Shown here piece after piece: positions 59,079 to 64,000 of a stretch of 64,000 bases of DNA. Both the position numbers and the translations under genes were made by a program. Each line of letters begins with the position of its first letter. Position 1 is the first letter of the stretch. Below the pieces are notes generated by a model. The model saw only the letters and a list, made by a program, of their open reading frames with translations. It ran no database searches and was not told where the DNA came from. The stretch comes from Lycocorax pyrrhopterus obiensis (lineage: Eukaryota; Chordata; Aves; Passeriformes; Paradisaeidae), in NCBI GenBank assembly GCA_014706295.1, contig JACSVZ010000001.1, forward strand, positions 1,487,740 to 1,551,739, written 5' to 3'.

Positions 59079-59560
59079 CATGGAATCCTGGAATATCCTG
59101 AGGGGAAGGGACCCACAGGGATCACCCAGTCCCAGCCCTGGCCCTGCCCAGACCCCCCAACAATCCCAGCCTGGGCATCCCTGGCAGCGCTGTCCAAACG
59201 CTCCTGGAGCTCTGGCAGCCTCGGGGCCGTGCCCATTCCCTGGGGAGCCTGGGCAGTGCCCAGCACCCTCTGGGGGAAGAACCTTTCCCTGCTCTCCAGC
59301 CTGAGCCTGCCCTGGCCCAGCTCCAGCCGCTCCCTGGGTCCTGTCAGGTCACAGGAGCAGAGATCGGAGCTGTCCTCGGGGAGCTCTGCCCTCAGGATCC
59401 TCTGCTCCAGCCAGACAAACCCAGTGCCCTCAGCCACTCCTTGTATGGCCCTTCCAGACCCTTCACCACTTTTGTGGCCTCCTTGGGACACTCCAAGAGC
59501 TTCAGATCTTATATTGGGACACCCAAAACTGCCTCAGGACTCGAGGTACAAGAGCAGCCC
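59079..59560 (-). repeat. CR1 fragment, type B
   Basis: Starts TGGAATCCTGGAATATCCTG. The body matches the 31.4-kb copy through CCTGTCAGGTCACAGGAGC, then the 4.6-kb copy's GGGGAGCTCTGCCCTCAG. Confidence 0.92.
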
Positions 59561-60930
59561 TTGGCAGAAGGTTCTGTTTCTGCTGGACACAGGAAACCTC
59601 ATTCAGGCACCTCAATCCCATTTCTAAGCTTAGGTGGGACAAAGCTGGACCCCCTCCCTCATCCTGAGCAGGAAAAGTGAGGGATGAGGACATTTGTCAC
59701 CTCTGCAGTGACTCCAAACAGGGAGGTGGTTGTACAAACATCAGAGGAATTGCTCGGACAGGAACATTTTATCATGAATATCTGCAGGCACTGAAAGGTC
59801 CCCATCACTCACCCTCAGATGGGGCTGAACAAGGGCCCTGCAACTTAAAGGTCAAGTCCTGCGGCTCAGTGTTTGTGTAAACCAGGGGAATTTGGCAACA
59901 CAAAATTCAATTCGCTCCCTGTGGATGCTGCCTACTCAGACTTTGACCACTTGCAGCTTTGCTCGTACCCCAAAAAAGGGTATTAGTGGGGCTACACAGC
60001 TCCCTTGAACTAAAGACCTTTGCTTTTACCAAATCCAGTGCCTGGTTTTGCCACACAAGAGGTGAAAATACCTGTTTTTCCACAGAAATGAGGTTGGCTG
60101 TTTAATCTGTCGGTTCCTCCTCTGGACTAACACTCCATTGTAAACTGGGAGCTCATAAATTCCACGTGGTTCTGCCTGGGCTTTATTTTAAGTTCTGGAA
60201 CCCTTTTTTTTCTTTTTTTTTTTTTCTTCCCTGATTTTCTCTGCAGCTGCAGGGAGATATAGTGAGCTACTGTGGAGCATTCTGAAAGCAGGGCCTCTGA
60301 GAAGTTTCCAAACTGGATACAAGCAGGTTATTCTTTGCCTTGTTTTCCTTGGCTCGGCCCGAGCAGCACAGGGTGAGTCAAACTGGATTAACTTTCAAGA
60401 GGGAAGTGGTGTGGTCAACCCAAACTGTTTGTGGTGAGATTGGGAAGATACGTGGGGCAGGTAATGAGGAACAGCTCGTGGTGCCGGCGGCAGGGAGGAA
60501 TCAGACAAACAGAATCCTTAATAATTAAATCAACACCGGCCCGTACATTTATTTTTCCTGCAGCTTTACGTGCTGAGGGTTGGGACACAGCCTGGCTTTT
60601 CTGGACTGGTCAGCCCCAGGAGCTGACTTGGTGGATGTGGGGCTTGGTGGCTACAAACTCAAAGGAAGAATAAAGGGACAAAGGTCAGGCACTAGTGAAA
60701 AAACCAAAATGTCTCCATGTTTTGTCTATGACTGGGTAAATTCTTTCTGGTGTCTCCTCCCATTTTTACACGCTGTTCCTAATCTGTTCCATGATTAAGG
60801 AAGGCAGGGAAGATGTTTCCATCCTTCCGCCTCTTTAGGATGTGTTTAAGCAATTTACGAGGACATCGTGTCCTTGTAGGGCAGACAACTCCTGCCCTGA
60901 TGCTTCCAGTGCAGAGTCGAGACGGCCTCT

Positions 60931-61250
60931 CATGGAATCATGGAATGGTTTGGGTTGGGAGGGACCTTAAAGATCCCTGTCATGGCAGGGACACCTTCCA
61001 CTGTCCCAGGTTATTCCAACCTGGCCTTGGGCACTGCCAGGGATCCAGGGGCAGCCACAGCTGCTCTGGGCACCCTGTGCCAGGGCCTGCCCACCCTCCC
61101 AGGGAACAATTCCTGCCCAAGATCCCATCCAGCCCTGCCCTCTGGCACTGGGAAGCCATTCCCTGTGTCCTGGCACTCCACCCCTTGTGAAAAATCCCTC
61201 TGCAGCTCTCCTGGAGCCCCTTTAGGCACTGGAAGAACACAACTCTCTCC
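60931..61250 (-). repeat. CR1 fragment, type A
   Basis: Starts CTCATGGAATCATGGAATGG. Short internal deletions remove the CATCCAGTGCCACCC block and part of the CCAAGCCCC block. Body to TGGAGCCCCTTTAGGCAC. Confidence 0.92.
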
Positions 61251-62894
61251 CAAGCATTCTCTCCCTCACGCTTTGCACAGCGCAGACACAGCATCAGCCT
61301 GACCAAGATTTCCCATTAACGCTGAGAGAAAAGGCATTTCCTCACTGCAATTCCCAAAGAGCAGGAGCACAAATGGAGATGCAGAGCAAAAGTAAAGCCT
61401 TTTTTGCATTGGTCACCACGATGAAGCAAAAGCCTGTGGTGTTTTGTGTGGGCCTGCAAGGAGGGAAGGCTCCAGCTGATAATCCAGGGCAGGCAAAGCT
61501 GGGAGGAACTGCAGTGCAGGTGGATTTTCACTCTTTCCAGTTGTACTTCAAGAAAAAAAAATCAGGGCTGTTCACTGAAAACGCTGCACAGCTTCCTGCA
61601 CCCTTTCCCTCCCACACGTGGTGTTTTGGGAAACTCGTAAATAAGGGATCTCCTCAAAAACTGAGGTTTAAAGAAAGATCCTGCTCTGCCAAATTCTTCT
61701 TTGGCAAACAGGAGTGTCTGAGCTCTCCAGGAGGGATGGAAGTTTCCCTCTCCCTTCTCCCAGCCCCGTCAGGAGCTGAGGAAGAGGAGGCCCTGTCTCC
61801 CATCTCCTTTGGGGAGCTGGGTGAAGGGATCAGGTCACAGAGGGAAGGAAAACTCTGAAGGAAAACTTCACATCTGCCAATCCTGAGGAACAGCGGGATT
61901 GATGCTCCAACAGCCCAGCGAATCTCCTTCTGGGAAGGGTAAAGGCAAAATAACTCCCTAAAACCCACAACAGGCAGCTCCGCTGCAGGATCCAACTCCA
62001 GGCCCATCCTTTCCCAGCCCCAGCATCTGCTTCAAAGCTTTTGTTCCCTCACGCTTTCCTATTCCTATGGAAAATGTTCTCCCTTCCCAAGAGATCTCCA
62101 TCTTGTTCACTGATTTGAACAGCTACAAAACCTTTGTAGTGAGTGCAGTTGGCAGGAGAAAGTCAGGCCTAGTGAAACATCTTCAGAAATAATCTAATCT
62201 ACATTCACCTGATCCTGGTTTTGTCACAGCTCAGAGAACTTCCCACTGATTTCAGCAGAGAGACATCAAGGGAGGTCACCAAAATGATTCGATTTACAAC
62301 CACATTAATTCAAGAGGGGTGAAAAAAGAGCTCTGTGGGATGAAGTGACTGAGAAAAGGAGCTGAAATAATTTCTGCAGGAGTGGGCCAGACTTAACTTC
62401 ATCCCTAACCCACAGTGCAGCAGCTCTGGCTTCCCGTGTCCCTGATTTCTCAGGGAAGGAGCTTGTCCTGTCAACACTTCTATGTTTCATTTAAAAAAAA
62501 GCCAAATAATTTGGGAAGCAAATACACAGGATCTCCTGCACTCCCAGAAAAGCAGTGTTGTCACCGGGTTTCCTGCTCCACATATTTCAGTATTTTATTG
62601 AACTAAATAAATTACAAATTCCCTGCCTCACATCACCCAATCTCAGCTCTCCTGACTCAGCAGCGAGACTGATAAATGCCAGGGAAAAGAATTCCATTCC
62701 ACAAGGAAAAGGAGTGTCTGCACCATGAAACCTCAAGGATGGGAGTATTAAAAACCTACTGAGGTCCAACTTCTTGATAGGACATAAAGGATCCTCACCA
62801 TCACTGCTCTGCCAGAGAGTGCCAGGCATTCCCATAAATTTAATAATCCTTTGCACTGCCAACCAGTTAAAGTCCATAAATTCCATCCAGTACA

Positions 62895-63010
62895 TAAAGG
62901 GGCTACGAAAGGGCTGGAGAGGGATTTTCACCAGGGCTTGGAGTGACAGGACAACCAGAAATGGCTTCAAACTGACCGAGAGCAGGGTTAGATGGGATTT
63001 AAGGAAGAAG
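62895..63010 (+). repeat. CR1 internal fragment, type A-like, truncated at both ends
   Basis: GGCTTGGAGTGACAGGACAA through AGCAGGGTTAGATGGGATTT corresponds to the part of type A upstream of the usual cassette. The 3' end is absent, so the copy has been cut by later deletion. Confidence 0.65.
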
Positions 63011-63226
63011 GACAGCTTAGGAGTTGCTGAAAGTTTGCCATGAAATAATCATGTTTCAGTTATAGCTCCAGACAAAAGGCCTTGAAACCAAGATTCCTGT
63101 CTTTCCTTAATGAGAACTTTATCTGTTAGAATTCAGATATTCAGAAATTTTGTTCACAATTTAAAAAAAAAAAATAGAAGCATGGATTGGAAATGAGGTG
63201 ACTTCGCTTTCTTACAGAATTTGTAT

Positions 63227-63725
63227 CATGGAGTGGTTTGGGTTGGAAGGGACCTTAAAGCCCACCAGTGCCACCCACTGCCATGGGCAGGGACACCTTC
63301 CACTGTCCCAGGCTGCTCCAAGCCCCAGTGTCCAACCTGGCCTTGGACACTGCCAGGGATCCAGGGGCAGCCACAGCTGCTCTGGGCACCCTGTGCCAGG
63401 GCCTGCCCACCCTCCCAGGGAACAATTCCTGCCCAAGATCCCATCCAGCCCTGCCCTCTGGCACTGGGAAGCCATTCCCTGTGTCCTGGCCCTCCAGCCC
63501 TTGGCAAATTGTCTCTCTCCAGGTTTCCTGCAGCTCCTTCAGGCCCTGCAAGGCCACACTGAGCTCACCCCAAAGCTTCTCCTCTCCAGGCTGAACAATC
63601 CCAGCTCTCCCAGCCTTTCCTCCCAGCAGAGCTGCTCCATCCCTCTGCTCATCCTGGTGCCTCCTCTGGCCTCTCTCCAGCAGCTCCACGTCCTCCCTGT
63701 GCTGGGACCTCCTTCATGTCTTTTC
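63227..63725 (-). repeat. CR1 fragment, type A, the longest copy
   Basis: Starts ATCATGGAGTGGTTTGGG and extends about 500 bases to GGACCTCCTTCATGTCTTTT. Closely matches the 47.7-, 52.0- and 61.0-kb copies where they overlap. Confidence 0.94.
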
Positions 63726-64000
63726 TCCTAAGTAACTCTCAGACTCAGGAATTCCAGGTGAATCGAAGGATCTGATAATCTGCCACTGAAATTTATGTGC
63801 TGGGTATCTTCCAATAATAAAAGGTTCATTTTTTATAGTTTCTAAGTTGTTATTTGGTACAATTCAGTCTCACTTTCCAAAATATGAGGCACTTGCAGCA
63901 GAAAATGAGCAAGAAATAAAGGCATTAATATTATTTCAGCCCATTGGGATGAAAAGGCTTTTTGTGGGGAACAGTGTGACTTTTATTATTATTATATTAG

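Overview
Organism and basis. The window looks like bird nuclear DNA, probably from a songbird or another neoavian. About 45 fragments of CR1-type LINE 3' ends are scattered through it, several ending in the degenerate ATTCTATG-like octamers typical of avian CR1. It also carries three exons of a vertebrate RUNX1 gene with ordinary GT-AG splice sites. Nothing prokaryotic is present, and most long open frames are shadows of GC-rich CR1 copies or of minisatellites. The species call is inference.

Layout. (1) 1-2.4 kb: the 3' part of an unrecognised plus-strand gene. Its protein has eight in-frame 60-bp (20-residue) acidic repeats, an ELS-rich region, a unique region and a basic Cys-containing tail. 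A purine-rich 3' region with three AATAAA signals follows. (2) 2.4-11.2 kb: intergenic, with several CR1 fragments, a GC-rich patch and a 32-bp minisatellite. (3) 11.2-64 kb: the 3' half of RUNX1 on the minus strand. From right to left it has a partial intron (51246-64000), a 192-bp exon (51054-51245), a 29.7-kb intron, a 162-bp exon (21201-21362), a 3.99-kb intron, the terminal coding exon (16720-17213, ending VWRPY) and a probable 5.5-kb 3' UTR reaching an AATAAA at 11242-11237. The Runt DNA-binding domain exons lie beyond the right edge. RUNX1 and the repeat gene are convergent.

Repeat shorthand. Type A CR1 carries GGTTTGGGTTGGAAGG and CAGGGATCCAGGGGCAGCC. Type B carries GGGATCACCCAGTCCCAGCC. 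Type C carries AGCACTGAGTGCCACGTCC. Motifs are given as read when the copy lies on the minus strand. Types are my grouping by shared sequence, not database subfamilies. A minus-strand copy has its CR1 3' end at the lower coordinate. CR1 boundaries are good to roughly 10-20 bases.

Most notable. A 190-bp tandem array (5 full copies, 50081-51040) runs to 13 bases from the 5' splice site of the 192-bp RUNX1 exon. A CR1 copy edge supplies or abuts the likely branch point of the RUNX1 terminal exon. Two RUNX consensus sites form a perfect inverted pair (56301-56332) inside a RUNX1 intron. There is also a canonical kappaB motif at 28743-28753 and a 0.8-kb pyrimidine minisatellite that leaves all three plus frames open. 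I found no previously unknown multi-gene system here. The repeat-protein gene is the best candidate for an undescribed gene.
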